A stretch of 64,000 bases of DNA. Source: Daphnia pulex. Taxonomy: Eukaryota > Arthropoda > Branchiopoda > Diplostraca > Daphniidae. This document shows, piece by piece, positions 13,922 through 26,100 of the stretch (position 1 is its first letter; each line of letters starts with the position of its first letter). The notes beneath the pieces were generated by a model that ran no database searches, was not told the origin of the DNA, and saw only the letters and a list, made by a program, of their open reading frames with translations. The position numbers were made by a program, and so were the translations under genes. The stretch is from contig NC_060026.1 of the NCBI RefSeq assembly GCF_021134715.1, positions 14,747,001 through 14,811,000 on the forward strand, given 5' to 3'.

Positions 13922-15146
13922 TTACAAGCCATTTTCGGCTTCATCTCTGACATCGTCGCATTTATCTTCGATTTCCTCCTGTAATTTAATTGAAATTCAA
14001 ATATTAATTTTTCTATCTTTTTTTAAAAAAACAAGGTGTAATAATTCAAACCTCTGTGAGTTCGAGACAGGTTCCCCACTCTTGGAGCGTGATGAAATGA
14101 TCGTTATCAGCGTCACATCCATCCAGGAAGGGCTGGATGCAGTGCTCTAAGGCTAGCAGAGGGGCGCGAATGGGGAACAGCTCATGGCGGGACACTTTCC
14201 TGCATAACAATCCCGTCAATTTTCTCTATCGGGGTGTGAATATCTCAACCGAAAGAATTGTGTTACCTGTCGTGAGGGTGGCCGTCCAGGTCGCAGAATT
14301 TCCAGATGGCGGCGTTGGCCCACCTGCGGCTGTTATCCTTTTCGGCTTCGCGTTCCAGTTTCAGGAAATGGGGACTCAAATCGTGACGGTCGGCCAAATC
14401 CCTCATGACGTTGAAGAGCCAATCGCGCATCCTGCGTGGGAAATCGGCCATCTCATCCGCCGTGCATTGCTGCCAACATCCACCCCAAAAAAGGATCAAT
14501 CAATTCTCAATTTAATCGGGAAAAAAGGGAGATAAGACGAAACGTACAGGGACATCCCGGCAGGTACCAAAGTACTCGACGTGGGCGTGATCGTATTTGG
14601 AATCGACGCATCCGGCCGATCCTGATTTGCAGAGGCAGCGCATGCGGTAAAGTTCACAATCGGAATTCCAAGTTTCATTTTGATTGCTGCAGATCTGCTC
14701 AATTCAAAAATAATTTCCAGTAAGTTAAAAGGGGATTTCGTGTGAAATAGGATTATTACCATGCGACGAGGATCCTTTTCCTCTGGGCAGTGATCCATGC
14801 AGACGCATTCGGCGGCTCCCATTTGATTAACGCGGCACTCCTTGCCGGCCCCGCAATGTTTCTTGGCGCAAAGGTTATCCTTGAGGGCAGCCTCGTCATC
14901 CGCCAAAACATCGATAGCGTCTTGAATGTCCAGCTGTTCGACGGCCTGTTTCGTGCCCGTTTCGTCAACCTTCTTCGACTTTTTAGCGACTTTGCGCTAT
15001 TTGTTAAAAAATGACATCATTTCCCTGTCAGGAAATTGATTGTTTGTTTAAAAAACCAATTCAATATTTACCTTTTTCTCTTGAGCTTCAACGGACAAGA
15101 GTAGACAGGCCGAAACAGCCAAAACGATGAGCCACTTGAACTGCAT
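13922..15146 (-). CDS. SPARC: SPARC / osteonectin / BM-40
   Basis: Six coding exons on the minus strand: 15072-15146, 14760-14996, 14548-14694, 14267-14469, 14052-14199 and 13922-13978, giving 288 residues (human about 303). The first exon encodes a clear signal peptide (MQFKWLIVLAVSACLLLSVEA). A short acidic segment follows, then a follistatin-like cysteine-rich module (LCAKKHCGAGKECRV, CVCMDHCPEEKDPRR, then exon 3 with NETWNSDCELYRMRCLC), and the extracellular calcium-binding domain (MRDWLFNVMRDLADRH, AAIWKFCDLDGHPHDR). The second EF-hand is legible as DGCDADNDHFITLQEW and is followed by the last paired cysteine in KCDD. The protein is secreted, binds calcium and collagen IV, and helps basement-membrane assembly. 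The next ATG is not better, and the start coincides with the signal peptide. A 5' untranslated exon near 15600 is possible. Confidence 0.97.
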
Positions 15147-16519
15147 CTGTGAATAACAAAAAATGATTTTAAAATGATTTAAAATCATTTTATGTGGAAA
15201 TGTGTTGGTATAGATATCAATTTTGTTTTGTTTTTCATCTTTTTTTCAAAAGGGAAATGAATCCCATATTGCCTGAAGGATGTGTGTGTGTGTGAAGCAA
15301 CCGGCTATCACATTACCAGAGAGTCTGCGTGTGAGAGAGAGTGAACATGCGCGTCCCAAATTCTTTCCTTTTTCTCCCTTTTTGATTTTTATTTTTTTGA
15401 AAAAGAACAGACGAGGGTCGAGACCTCTTACAAAGGGGAGGGACTTGTGTTTCGTGTGTATACACGTCGAATGAAAAAGAAAATGGTGCCAACAAACACA
15501 AAGACTTTTGAGTGCAAGAAACTAAAACAACTCGACTTCATTAGTTCAACTCATTTAGACTGTTGACGTGGAATTAATTCAACTAACTTTTTTAATTAAA
15601 TTGTTTTACCTTTAATGTTTGTTATAATCCGGATGCAACAAAATGCTGAACGGTGGAAGCTCCGAGAGCCTCAAAACTTTTTTTTTAAATGGTTGGAAAC
15701 GAGTGGCGGAGAGACGTCAAGTAACGACGAATGGCTGGCGATGACTGGACTGATGGAAGGAACCCGCTGGTATTATTCCGTCACCAGGCAAGAGGGGGGT
15801 AGAGCAGCAGCAGTGCAGCTAGACTCTTTTTGGTTGTTTTTAAAAATATATTTATCCCGGGCGCGCTGTTAAGAAAAAAACCTTGCCCTTTCAGTCGTGT
15901 CAACAAGCCCCAAACGCCGCGTTCAACTCGAGTTTATTTGCAGACGCACGATGCTCACACTCACTCTCTTCTTCTTCTTCCTTTTCGTATTTACTTTAGT
16001 CCTCTCCTTGTCTCCCACCATTCCGAAACTCTTTAATCACAAACTTGCTGGGCTGGGCTCCGGTTTCCTGTTTCTTCTTCAAATGCATTTTCTAGAATGT
16101 TCACAGTCTTGTTTACATCATCAGAAACACTTTATTTTTTTTTTTTTAACAACTTTACCAAAGTCGGTCGAGGCTTGATTATTATACAGAGGCGACATTT
16201 CGAATCGAATGCGCTAGAAGTTGATTTCACAGTCTAGCGGTCAAAGATCATCAAAATGCTCTAGACTTGTTTGTATTTTCTCGTTATAGAAACTTTTAAA
16301 ATCTATTCGACGATTTCAAAAGAATTATTTTCGAGTCAACTCTTGTGATGGTCTTGTGTTCTAGAAAAAGTAATCGTAATTTAATTGCAATTAGATTACG
16401 ATTTCACAGACTGTTTTTATTCGCCAGAGAAATCCCGGCAGCAAATAATGTTGATCCTATCAAGTTGTGTAGATCATTTATGATTAGGAAAGTCGTAAAC
16501 TCGTAATAATGAAACGATA
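15147..16519. other. SPARC upstream region
   Basis: No coding region supported on either strand. It probably includes the SPARC promoter and first non-coding exon (minus-strand transcription). A (GT)n run lies near 15279-15294. Confidence 0.4.
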
Positions 16520-18118
16520 AGATTACAGCTGCGCAAAAGTAAAGGGCGTCATTAATAATAATGTCCGACGTGAAAATAGAAGCGGCTAATCCATATAAAA
16601 TGAGCAATTGCAACGGTCGATGGCTTCTGGCAACCAACCGCGCGGGGGCCGCGAACAGGTCAGTTAATATCTGCACTGGGAGAAACCCAAAACTGGATGT
16701 AATAACTCAGCTGGAATATCATCCGGATGGCGATACACACACCTAGAGTCTCTTGACCAACGATTCTCATATCGTCGTTGACGTCAGAAAATACATGTAC
16801 AGTTGGCTGATCATAATACGCGCTGGACCCACCCAAAAAACGTCCACCTCCTCATTGTACAGGATCCATCTACCTCGCGATCCGATTGATTATATAATCC
16901 ATTGCAGAGCGGAATTGGGCTTCAGTGACCTTTCACATACACCAGGTTGGTTTTAATTATTTAAGAAATTTGAATTGCAAATATGCACCTGAGAGGGCCG
17001 GGGACCTTGATCAGTTTCAGGATCAAAAGGATCACCAAGTTTGCAGTTCAAAGGCAACTGATTCATTATAGGCATCACGTAATGAATTATGGACGAAGGT
17101 TCTCGGTGCACCAAGCTGCAGCAAACGCCGCCAAGTTGAGCGATTTCATCATCCACCGCCGAGGTTATTTTTTATTACATTTGAAATAATTGATTAATGC
17201 AGGAACAAAAAATTTGATTTGATTTACCGTCAATTCCAGGGGAAATAACCGCTCCCTTATTTCCAACAGTTTCCACAGAAACGCGCGTTTCCCAAAAAAG
17301 AACCTCCTCCGCAATGATTTTGCCAGTCTACATGTTAAATCAATAACAGATGAGAGATCTACTAGCTCGCATGAACTTTCCAGATTTATGGTTCATTTTA
17401 AGTGCGTGGATTGCTTATGAAACGCTCGCTGGCCTTGCCCTGGGCGTCATTCATAATTATAGCCAACCAACTAAAATAATTGAAGCTAAATGCATTAAGT
17501 TTTTTTTTTAAATTTTAGCAAGGCTTGTAAATGATGACGCCACTAGTTGAGCTACTTTCCAGGTAATAATAATCATCTGAAGCGGAAAGTTAGAATAAAG
17601 TAATTATTTTTTTATCTGAATTAATAATAATCATTTAAACGTTAACTATATACTTTTATGACTTTGTAGAAATGTACCCGGCGACTCCCACTGTCTCTTT
17701 ACGAGTTTTACCACAAAGAACATCACCGTCTGTTAGACGAGAAGTACTAGAGAGGGGGGAGAATAAAAAAGTTTAGAAAATCGATAAAATGTGACTTTAT
17801 ACGTTTCGTGAAACTTATGTAATGGCGGCTGATATATTTTTTCCGTGAATTTCAGCCGGCGTGTATAGCAGCATAACGTCAAGTTTAAATTCAACAGTCC
17901 ATGTCGGGAATGGATTCAACAAAAGGAGGGTTCCCGTCGAGTGGCCATCACGTTTCTTTTTATCACGCTCAATCAAGTGAAAAGAAAATTGTAAAAAAAT
18001 TGAATGGTCAACATTTTCTCCGTTAGAGACGATTAGATATCACGTCCATTGTGCGCCAATCAGACCCACTTATTTGAAAGCTTCAGCATACAAAACTGCT
18101 CGATCGGCATCATCGACC
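16520..18118 (-). pseudogene. Aldehyde dehydrogenase (ALDH1/2-like) pseudogene
   Basis: Pieces of one ALDH protein occur on the minus strand in the correct N-to-C order but in shifting frames with stops. At about 18118-18045 is DDADRAVLYAEAFK followed by a stop (the AD-V-D-AV-AA--AF region). At about 17330-17229 is TGKIIAEE, then RVSVE...GNKGAVI (the VELGGK region). At about 17165-16992 is AVDDEIAQ, then GDPFDPETDQGP ending at a GT donor-like site. At about 16918-16741 is EAQFRSAMDYI, two stops, GGGRFLGG, then QPTVHVFSDVNDDMRIVG. At about 16632-16524 is EAIDRCN, then in another frame YGLAASIFTSDIIINDAL. The region round the catalytic Cys is not recognisable as functional, and the expected C-terminal GGFKMSG region was not found. 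Interrupted spacing and intron-like gaps suggest an old decayed gene copy, not a processed one. Limits are approximate. Confidence 0.85.
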
Positions 18119-18891
18119 TAGAATCAATGCATTGTCAGAGAAATATTTATTGGGATATTGTTTTAAATACTTTGCAGCTGCAGTCCTGGACTATTCGTTT
18201 GTGTAGGGCTGATTGAAATGTACGACCGTCGGTTTTTTCTCAGCAGCGTCAAAAGGGTTTCAATAAAGAACTTTTTATTAGTGGGCTACATATTTGCATA
18301 TTCACTGAGAAGATATACCTGAGCGTGAATCACGCAGCTGGGAGAAGTCGTTTAGAGGCCGTTTCTCGCAGATGACTGAACCAATTTCAATAAAAAAGCC
18401 CAGGACTTTTATATCGGCACTCAAGTTCCTTATGGTCTCGTTAAAGTTTGTATTAAAAATAAAAAAAGGGGCCCAATTGGATGTTTTAACAAGTTACTTC
18501 CTCATTTCAAGTTTGAATGTACAGTATATGTGCCTGGTCATTTCGCAAAGTAGATATTTGAGGGCAGCCATCGCCCAAAGGGTTTTGAATCGTACTTTTC
18601 CCATCTGGTTAACCAGCAAAATAATAAAGGGCGTCAACCGGTTTTGGGGACACGCTTTTTCCGTAGGGGACTAAACGTTTGCTGTCAAAAAAGATTAGTG
18701 AAATTTATGTGGCAAAAGGGTCGATAAATAATACTGCTGATAACTCCAAACAAGGGAATAAATTGAAACGGCTGATTACCTGCGCTGTTGCACAAAAAAG
18801 GACAATAGGTATTTAGACAGATATACAATGTATTATTCAATCATTTTTTTGTATTAGTGGCATCCAAACAGATAATTTAAAATTTACATTG
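18119..18891. other. Intergenic between ALDH pseudogene and BLOC1S2
   Basis: A 100-codon open frame on the plus strand (18372-18674) has no recognised domain and no obvious coding signature; I do not call it. The rest may contain the missing 5' part of the pseudogene and the BLOC1S2 3' untranslated region. Confidence 0.3.
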
Positions 18892-19555
18892 CTACCGCTT
18901 CTCAGCTGTCAATGCTTTGAACTTGTTTTCCAATCTGACTGTGTAGGCATCAAGTTTGTAAGCAGCGTGTTCGAGCTTTGAAATGTTGTCCTCAATCTGA
19001 TCAATTTGTTCCAGGTATACTTCTAGACTTTTGACTGTAAAAAAAATACATTTAAGTATGTACACTGTCAATAAATAAATGTTTCCTTACATTTTGCATT
19101 GAGCTCAATGATTCCCTTTCCAACGTTGGCAGCCACTTGGGTCAGATCTTTGTATTTAGCCGCTGTGACTTTGTTCATCTGTTCAAGCAGCTGGTATTCA
19201 CTCTCTGAACTGGTCAGCTCTGCTTGGAGGTACTCGTGGACCTTTTGGAACATTGTGACCGCCAGCCTGTTCAGCGTGGGATCATGAGTCTCCAGAGGCT
19301 CATAGCTACTGGTGCTGGTAGATAAAGTGGTGAGACCTGCCAAAACATATCGTAATTAAGGACACCATCAACGATAATGCACGTAGCACTGAGCTTCCAT
19401 TATGGCCTACATGTCAATGGCTGTTTGCCAAGGGAATAGCTGCATCCTGAATCACACTAACCTTTTTTTGGCGAGCATTCGACACTGGGTGATTTAGCTT
19501 GATCGTTCTCAGGTTGACTTGTATCAGCAGGTCCCGGCTCTGAGCTGCTAGCCAT
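18892..19555 (-). CDS. Bloc1s2: BLOC-1 subunit 2
   Basis: Three minus-strand exons, 19462-19555, 19091-19336 and 18892-19034, join in phase to give 160 residues, close to the human protein (about 142). The conserved helical core reads [36 protein letters not shown], then [20 protein letters not shown] and [16 protein letters not shown], matching the C-terminal alpha-helical coiled coil of BLOC1S2. The N-terminal 30 residues are polar and disordered, as in the family. The protein is a small cytosolic subunit of BLOC-1 (and of BORC), which acts in lysosome-related-organelle biogenesis and lysosome positioning. The start is the first ATG of the frame, followed by ASSSEPG. There is nothing odd in the gene. 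Confidence 0.94.
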
Positions 19556-20183
19556 TATATAATATGAAAACAAAATATTTGCTGTTGAACCTATTCAATT
19601 TGTTGACAAATGCATCAATTGACGTATCGATCAGACGCCATCTAACGCTTTAATCGGCAAGCGGGTGTGTTGACGTCTGCCCCAATCAGCTGTGCAGCTG
19701 ATGGAAAGTGAACGTGGAGAAGAATTCTTGATAGTATTGTGTCTAGCTCGTGTTCCAACTTGTTTCGCAGCCTCTCCAGAGAGATGAGAGCATTGGACCT
19801 ACTTCAAGACCAATCTAGTGAATGAAAATAATACAAGTTGATCTCTCGTGAGTTTGCGCTGTGGAGTAAAAAGGTGCTGCTCAGGCGCACAGTGAACTTT
19901 GTTCAATTCGTGAGTGGTGATTCACTCGTCTCAACATTCTCACCCGTTGGCTATTCAGACGACGGTCTGCACGTGAGACCGTTGGGTGTGTGGAAAGTTG
20001 TTGGGGGTTTCAGTTTACAACATTCGTTATTCTCTCCCCTCTACCGATCGACAAAAAATCTCGTGTTAGATTCCATTTATTATTCATCCCTACACACACA
20101 CACACACACACACACCGTGACATTTTATATTATCATTTCAAGTTCAGCCATCTCTCTCTCGTGTGTGTGTGTGTGTGTGTAAC
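19556..20183. promoter_or_regulatory. Shared upstream region of divergent BLOC1S2 and MCU
   Basis: About 630 bp separate the start codons of BLOC1S2 (minus) and MCU (plus), so the two promoters must lie here or overlap. The region contains a CA microsatellite (about 20093-20114) and a GT run (about 20161-20180) within 25 bases of the proposed MCU start codon; the two could pair with each other. The BLOC1S2 initiator and the exact MCU start site are not identifiable by eye. Confidence 0.4.
20092..20180. repeat. Paired CA and GT microsatellites
   Basis: A run of about eleven CA units (from 20092) and a run of about ten GT units (to 20180) are separated by about 45 bases. They are complementary, so a transcript crossing both could form a hairpin in the MCU 5' leader just before the proposed ATG at 20184. 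Confidence 0.8.
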
Positions 20184-23100
20184 ATGATAGCCAACCGGGC
20201 TCGCGTTACGCTGAAATTCAGCCATCCAATCGACTGGTCGCAGGTATACCCAAACACTTTCTCTTCTTTATTTTCACGGTTCTACAATAAGATGAAGGAG
20301 CTTCAGTGTGTTGTTGTGCCTGTGGAGATAAAAGAACAGCCTCCATCTTTGTTGAAGTTGCTGTGCACTCTCCCAGGTTTACTCACGACGACTATGTAGT
20401 AGAAGTTGTGAGTTGTGCTGCTAACTATATGTGTGATGACATGGAAATTTGTTTGTTAGACGGCCAGGATCTCTCTCTCTCTCGGGCTATGAATAGTTTT
20501 CCATTTTCTGGAGAGATGCCAAGAAACGGAAGATCTTTTTTTTCCTATTCCGCTTTCATTAACTGGCAAATGTATTCAAATTTCTTTCTTCCACAATAAA
20601 AATGGGATTCTAGACGGGTCTTATCTGTGGGTATTGCCCCGGGTGTGGCCGTAGGATATTTAACGTCTCCCGAAATTTCGTTTTTTCATACCCTTGTGAT
20701 AAGGTGTGTAGTGTGTATCCGCCTAGAGCGTGCGGAAGTGGCTCTAGCGTGTAGTATTCAAATAATTGGGATCTAGAGAAAATAAAAACTACCAAGTAGA
20801 GAAACACAATACACATATCTAGTGTGTGTGTCCTCTTGTAATCTTCGCTTGATCTTATCAATTCTTGGCATGCGGGTTTACATCGATCCCTCACGGTCCA
20901 TCTGCCGTGAATCCCGCAGTGGGGCGCGGTCTCCCCCTCCTCCTGTAAATAATGGTGTTAATGAACCATCTGACGCGGCCAAGGGAGAAAAGAGGAAAAA
21001 GAAAACTTTTTTTTTTTTTTGCGGGAGGTTACATCTTTTTTTTCACGCTGACACACAAGAGAGGCGGGAAATTCAAGATGTACGAAGGGCCAGCAAATCG
21101 ATAATGGATGGTGGACAGAATCCAGCCAATGTTTTTTTATATTTTATCTCCCTTACCATTCTTTAGATAATAATCTCATTGTATATATCTATCTCATTTC
21201 ATACATTCTTTATCTTTTGTTTTTGTTTTGTTTTATATATCTAGTCCGTCTTCCGACCCAATGGATGGACCAGCGTCCGCCCTTGTTCTTCCTCCTCTCA
21301 TCCTGCAGGACCAGCAGCTGGCACAATAACCGACAAGAATTCAATTAAAAGTGAGTCATCCGTTAATTGTATTTTCATTTCTTTTCATCAAAGTGTCAAA
21401 TGAGTGGAAGGAATGGATGGGGGGGGGATAGGCGGCGGAATTGATTTGTTATTTGCGTGCGCCGTTTTTCTTCGATTATTATTTTTTTTTTTTTCATCCA
21501 GCGGCGAGCGGAAGAGAGAGAGAGAGCTACATTTTGTTGGGGGCGGATATATAATGTTCTAAATATAAAAATGATATTATATCTTATTTATTATAATAAT
21601 TTTAAACATGGGGGGAGGGTTTTCTTTTTTCGTGAGCGCGTGCGGAGTTGGATAAAATCGAAGAAAAATACGGATGACTTTTTTTTGTTGTTGTTTACGG
21701 ATCGAGTAAAAAGGATGAAACGAATTTTTTTTCTTTCGGAAGAAAAAAAAAAGAGAAAAAAGAAGTTTTTAGTTTAGACGTACATGGGGCTGCGTGCGGA
21801 AGCGTTGAAGCTGTAGACGACGGAATAACATCCGAAAGGGGAGGAGCCGACGGCTTTGCGAGTTCCCGATTGGCGTGGCCCAGGCGACGGGCTCCTCTCC
21901 ACCGTGTGATCCGCTCCGGCCGATTTGGTGCGTTTCAAACTGGCGAACGGAGAGTTGTGCTCGCTGCTGCTGCTGCTGTCACTTCCGGCATTGGTGCCGG
22001 AACTCACGCCCGAACTGGCCGACGATTCACCGGAACTGTGTCGGATCTTTTGAGTGAATCGCAGTTGTTGTTGGTTGTTGTTGTTGTTGTTGTTGGCTTT
22101 TTCGACCGTTTCCTGTTTGGGAAGGCAGGCGACAATCCGGGGCGGAGGGCTGGCGGATTTGAGTAGTTTCTCTTTCGTCTGCTGTTTGATGGCGGATTTT
22201 TTGGGGGCGAGTGGCGCTGGAGTGGATGTGGCCGTGATCGGTTGGCTCTGGCCGGCAGAGCGGATCGATTGGACGACTTTGCGGGTGGCGGCCTCTTTGG
22301 CCATGACTTCCGGCTCCTCTTGATCGTCATCTTCCTCGTCAACCATTTTGCCGTTGACGAAGGTGAGAGTCATGCCATACGAGCGGATCTTTTCCATCAC
22401 ATCCGGCGAGATGTAGCGCATCCCGTCCAGACTGTCCGACAAATCGTCCCGTCCACCTCCACCGCCGCCCGACACTGACGAATAGCTGGCCTCGCTCTCC
22501 AAATCGCTGCTGCTCCAGCAATCGCTTCCGCCTTCCGAGACGTAACTCTCGACATCCGTCGAGTGGAGCGAGTGGCGCGACGATCGGTACTGCGTCAGAG
22601 ACGGAGAACTCCGGTAATACGACGGAAGCGTCGACGATGTGATTTTGTGGTGGTGGGACTTGGTGGCGGCCGGAATGACCAGCGCCGGAATGGGTGACGG
22701 TGATGGTGATGGCGATGGCGAACGATTACGAGCGTGCTCCTGCCGTGACGGCCAGCGGAATGGCGACGGCCGGCTGGCCACCGAAGAGCTGCGTGTGCCG
22801 GCCCGATCCAGCGTCATGCTCGACTCGGATCGTAAAATCTTGCTGGATGGATTCGATTTGACGTGCTGCAACGTGCTGAAATTGCCGCTGCTGCTGCTGC
22901 TGGCCTCCATAAAACTCGACTCGAATAGGCAACGGGCGTTTTTGACCGTGTCCGGCTTGGGCAATTCCTCCTCCAGCACTTCCCGATTGGTCGGAATGAT
23001 TTTGCTGGGCGACGGAGTCCTCTCCTCGGCCACTTCCTTCTCCTCCTTGGCCATGATTTCCTGATGGATCGGCGTGGGCGGCTGAGTGACGGCCGACGAA

Positions 23101-26100
23101 AAGCTTTTGCCGGAATTGATGACCAAAGAGACGGCCACTGGTGGGCTGGTCAAAATCGATGAGCACTTGTCGCAGCGGATGCAAAGTGGACTCGACATAT
23201 CCACAGGTGCATTGTCAGTTACCGGACTGGCCGGCAATTTGAATTGGAGCGGAGTAGACGGTGGGGAGCTAACGGCTGTTGTTGTTGTTGTTGTTGGCTT
23301 GGCCGGCGTCGGAGGTGGTTGTTGTTTAATTGGGACGGCATCGACGACAACAGCTGGGATAGCCGTGACGATGTCGTCGGGTTGTTGTTCGGGACTGCCG
23401 GAAGCGCCAGATGGATAGAGAACGGCAATGCTGTTGCGTCTGAGTCTGGCGGCCTGGATTTGCTGTTTGATTTCGGCCCGGCTGAGCAGCGGCTGAGTTT
23501 CCCTGACGGGCTGCGTCTCGAACATTTGGCGGAGGCTGCGGGTCATGGCGCCCTGGCTGACGGCGTTGGCGCAGGCCAGCGCTAAATAAGTCGAATTCCG
23601 GCGGCGGGCCGGAATGTGGCTGACCGTGGTGGTAGTTGTCGTCGTCTGATCCATCGTAGACCCGCTGTCCATTTCCGTCGGGTGGCAACACTGCGAGCAG
23701 AGGGTCACCTGGACGGAAGAAGAAGATGATGATCCCGGGCCGGATTCTTGTTGTTGCTGGAAGAGAATTTGACGTCGGCTCAGTCGACGGTAATTCTTCC
23801 ACTCATCCGTCAATCTAAAAATAAAATTCCATCCAGCAGACAACAAAGAAAAATATCCATTAGCCAAATGAAGTCAACTATTTTTTCTTTATTCCGGCTA
23901 CAATAAAAAGGAGGGTAGAGGAAGCCAATCAATTAATCCGGGCCAACAACAGACACAACAACCGGATAAAGAAAAAAAATAATCCCGCGGGAATTTTGGG
24001 TGTAAGATGTACAAGAAATGGGAGTGCGCTTTTTTCTTTCTTTTTGTGACGGAGTGGATGGAAAAAAAAACTACTTTTGTGTGTGTCCCCATTTTCTTCC
24101 GGTGCGGATGCGTGTGGAAAAAAGGAAAAAAGATGAAAGAAAATGGGATGGATATGTAACAGCACAGACTCAACGTACAACCACCGGAAAGATTTGGTTA
24201 TTGCGTACTCCTCTTCTTCTAGACGGGCGATGGATGGCTGGAATTCGGCCGTCTCGTCTTCAAAGATGACTTCCAAACTATGACCACGTCGTAGACGTCC
24301 CATTTCCGCTGGATTAAGTGTTCAATGCCGGAGCGTAGGGCAACAACCTGCGTTCTTGTTGTTGTTGTTGTCGTCAATTTTTTTGCACAGATCAAAAGAA
24401 AACAAAAGAACACAAAAAAACTGGTCCGTTGGTATTTGTTGTCGACTTTCTTCTTATTTTTATCTAATCCGGGCCATCTCGCGTTCCATCCAATTGCCAT
24501 TCACACGATGCGCCCACCCGCCCCTGTCTTATTTTTCTTTTTCTTGTTGTACGTATAATAGCGGTGACCCAAATGTTTCTGTCGCTTGTGTGTGGGAAAT
24601 GTTCAGATTTTTTTTTAAACCAAAATAGAAGGAGAGAAAAAAAAGGACATGGAAGAAGCGACTTCCGGCCTTCCGGCGACGACACGAACAAGCACTCGGC
24701 GCGTGTGTGTCTGTAATTTTAACCCGTTAGGCGGGGTGGGAATCATAAAATAATAGCGATGACAACCAAAAATTTCGTTCTCTTAAATGGGGAAAAAAAA
24801 ATACAAAAAAAAAATAATTCCGGCGGATGAAAAAAAAAAAATCCGCCGGATGAAATTTTTTTTTGTTTGTTAAGGTCCGAAAAAACTGAGCAAAAGATCG
24901 AAACAACCGCAACCGTGTCGGCAAACGACCCGTTTTCGTTGTCGGGACGGATCTACAAGCCCGTGATTTAAATCAGGTTGACTGGGTCGGACGGGCCGTC
25001 GTCGACCCGTTCGCCCGAAAGGGCCCAGCGGCCGATTGGATGTGACACTTTTGCCAGGCCTGCGATGATCCATTCTGTCGTTTACTTCTTCTTCTTCTAT
25101 TTTTCCACTAGTGCTACAAAACGAGCGACTTGTGCACGGGCAGGCAGTCACGATGCAACTGGCCGGACGCACTTGATGGCCAGTCGTGGCTTCCTGATAC
25201 GACGGAGGTAAATCCGTACCGACAGCAACCGACGACGACATGTTGGTTTTTTTCGTACCCCTTTTATTCTCAGTTGAATAATTTCTAGAGATCGTCTTTC
25301 TTTCTCCTGCGTGCGTGTGTAACAAGATCAGCAATTGTGTAACGAATTTTCCTTTTCTTCTTTACAGACAATCCGGTTGGGTCTCTCTGAGTAATCCGAT
25401 CACTTTTTTCTGAGGGAAAACAATGTGCGTTTGTTTTTTAAATAAAAATAAAAATCTGGGAAACACTTTTGCCTTTTTGTGGGAAAAATAAAAGAAAAAA
25501 TTGGAAGACGAAACGTTTCCACTTCGTCGGCAGAGCCAAACTCAGAACTGGGCCGTTTCTTTCTGAGGCCCATCCAACATGTCGACAACAGCGACATTTC
25601 GATGTGACGAAAAATCATCTCGTGATTGGGAATGGACATGACACAAAAAAAAATCACCCGCGTGACAGACAAAGGAGGACACACAGACAAAAAAAGAAAA
25701 ATGGTGGATAGGGCTATTGCATACGCATTGTCTTTCTATGGTAAAAAATTGCGTCAGGATTTTTTTTGTAATAATCCCACGTGGTATGTGGGGGATCAAA
25801 TATGACGCCGTGTGACTTACCCGAATTCATGAAGTTCTTCCAAACGAAGGAGGATCGATAAAATCCAGAATCAATGGCGTCCTTCCGGCAACAAATCAAA
25901 AACCGCAAGGAAAAACTTTTTGACTGTAAATTTTTGTTTCGCTTCCCCCCACAAATCAGGTCAAACCCCAACGTCAAAGTAAAATGGGTGGAAAAACAAT
26001 CAAGGTAAAAATCTAAAAAATGTTGGTCGAATTGGTTAGTGGGGGGGATAGCAGTCGAGTTGTTGAAGACTCGCAGGTGTCGAAGCGACTGGAGGTTCGT

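Noticed and set aside
22004-23802. Long frames overlapping the nested serine-rich gene on both strands
   Set aside because: Shadows of the GC-rich coding exon in other frames; low-complexity repeats keep them open.
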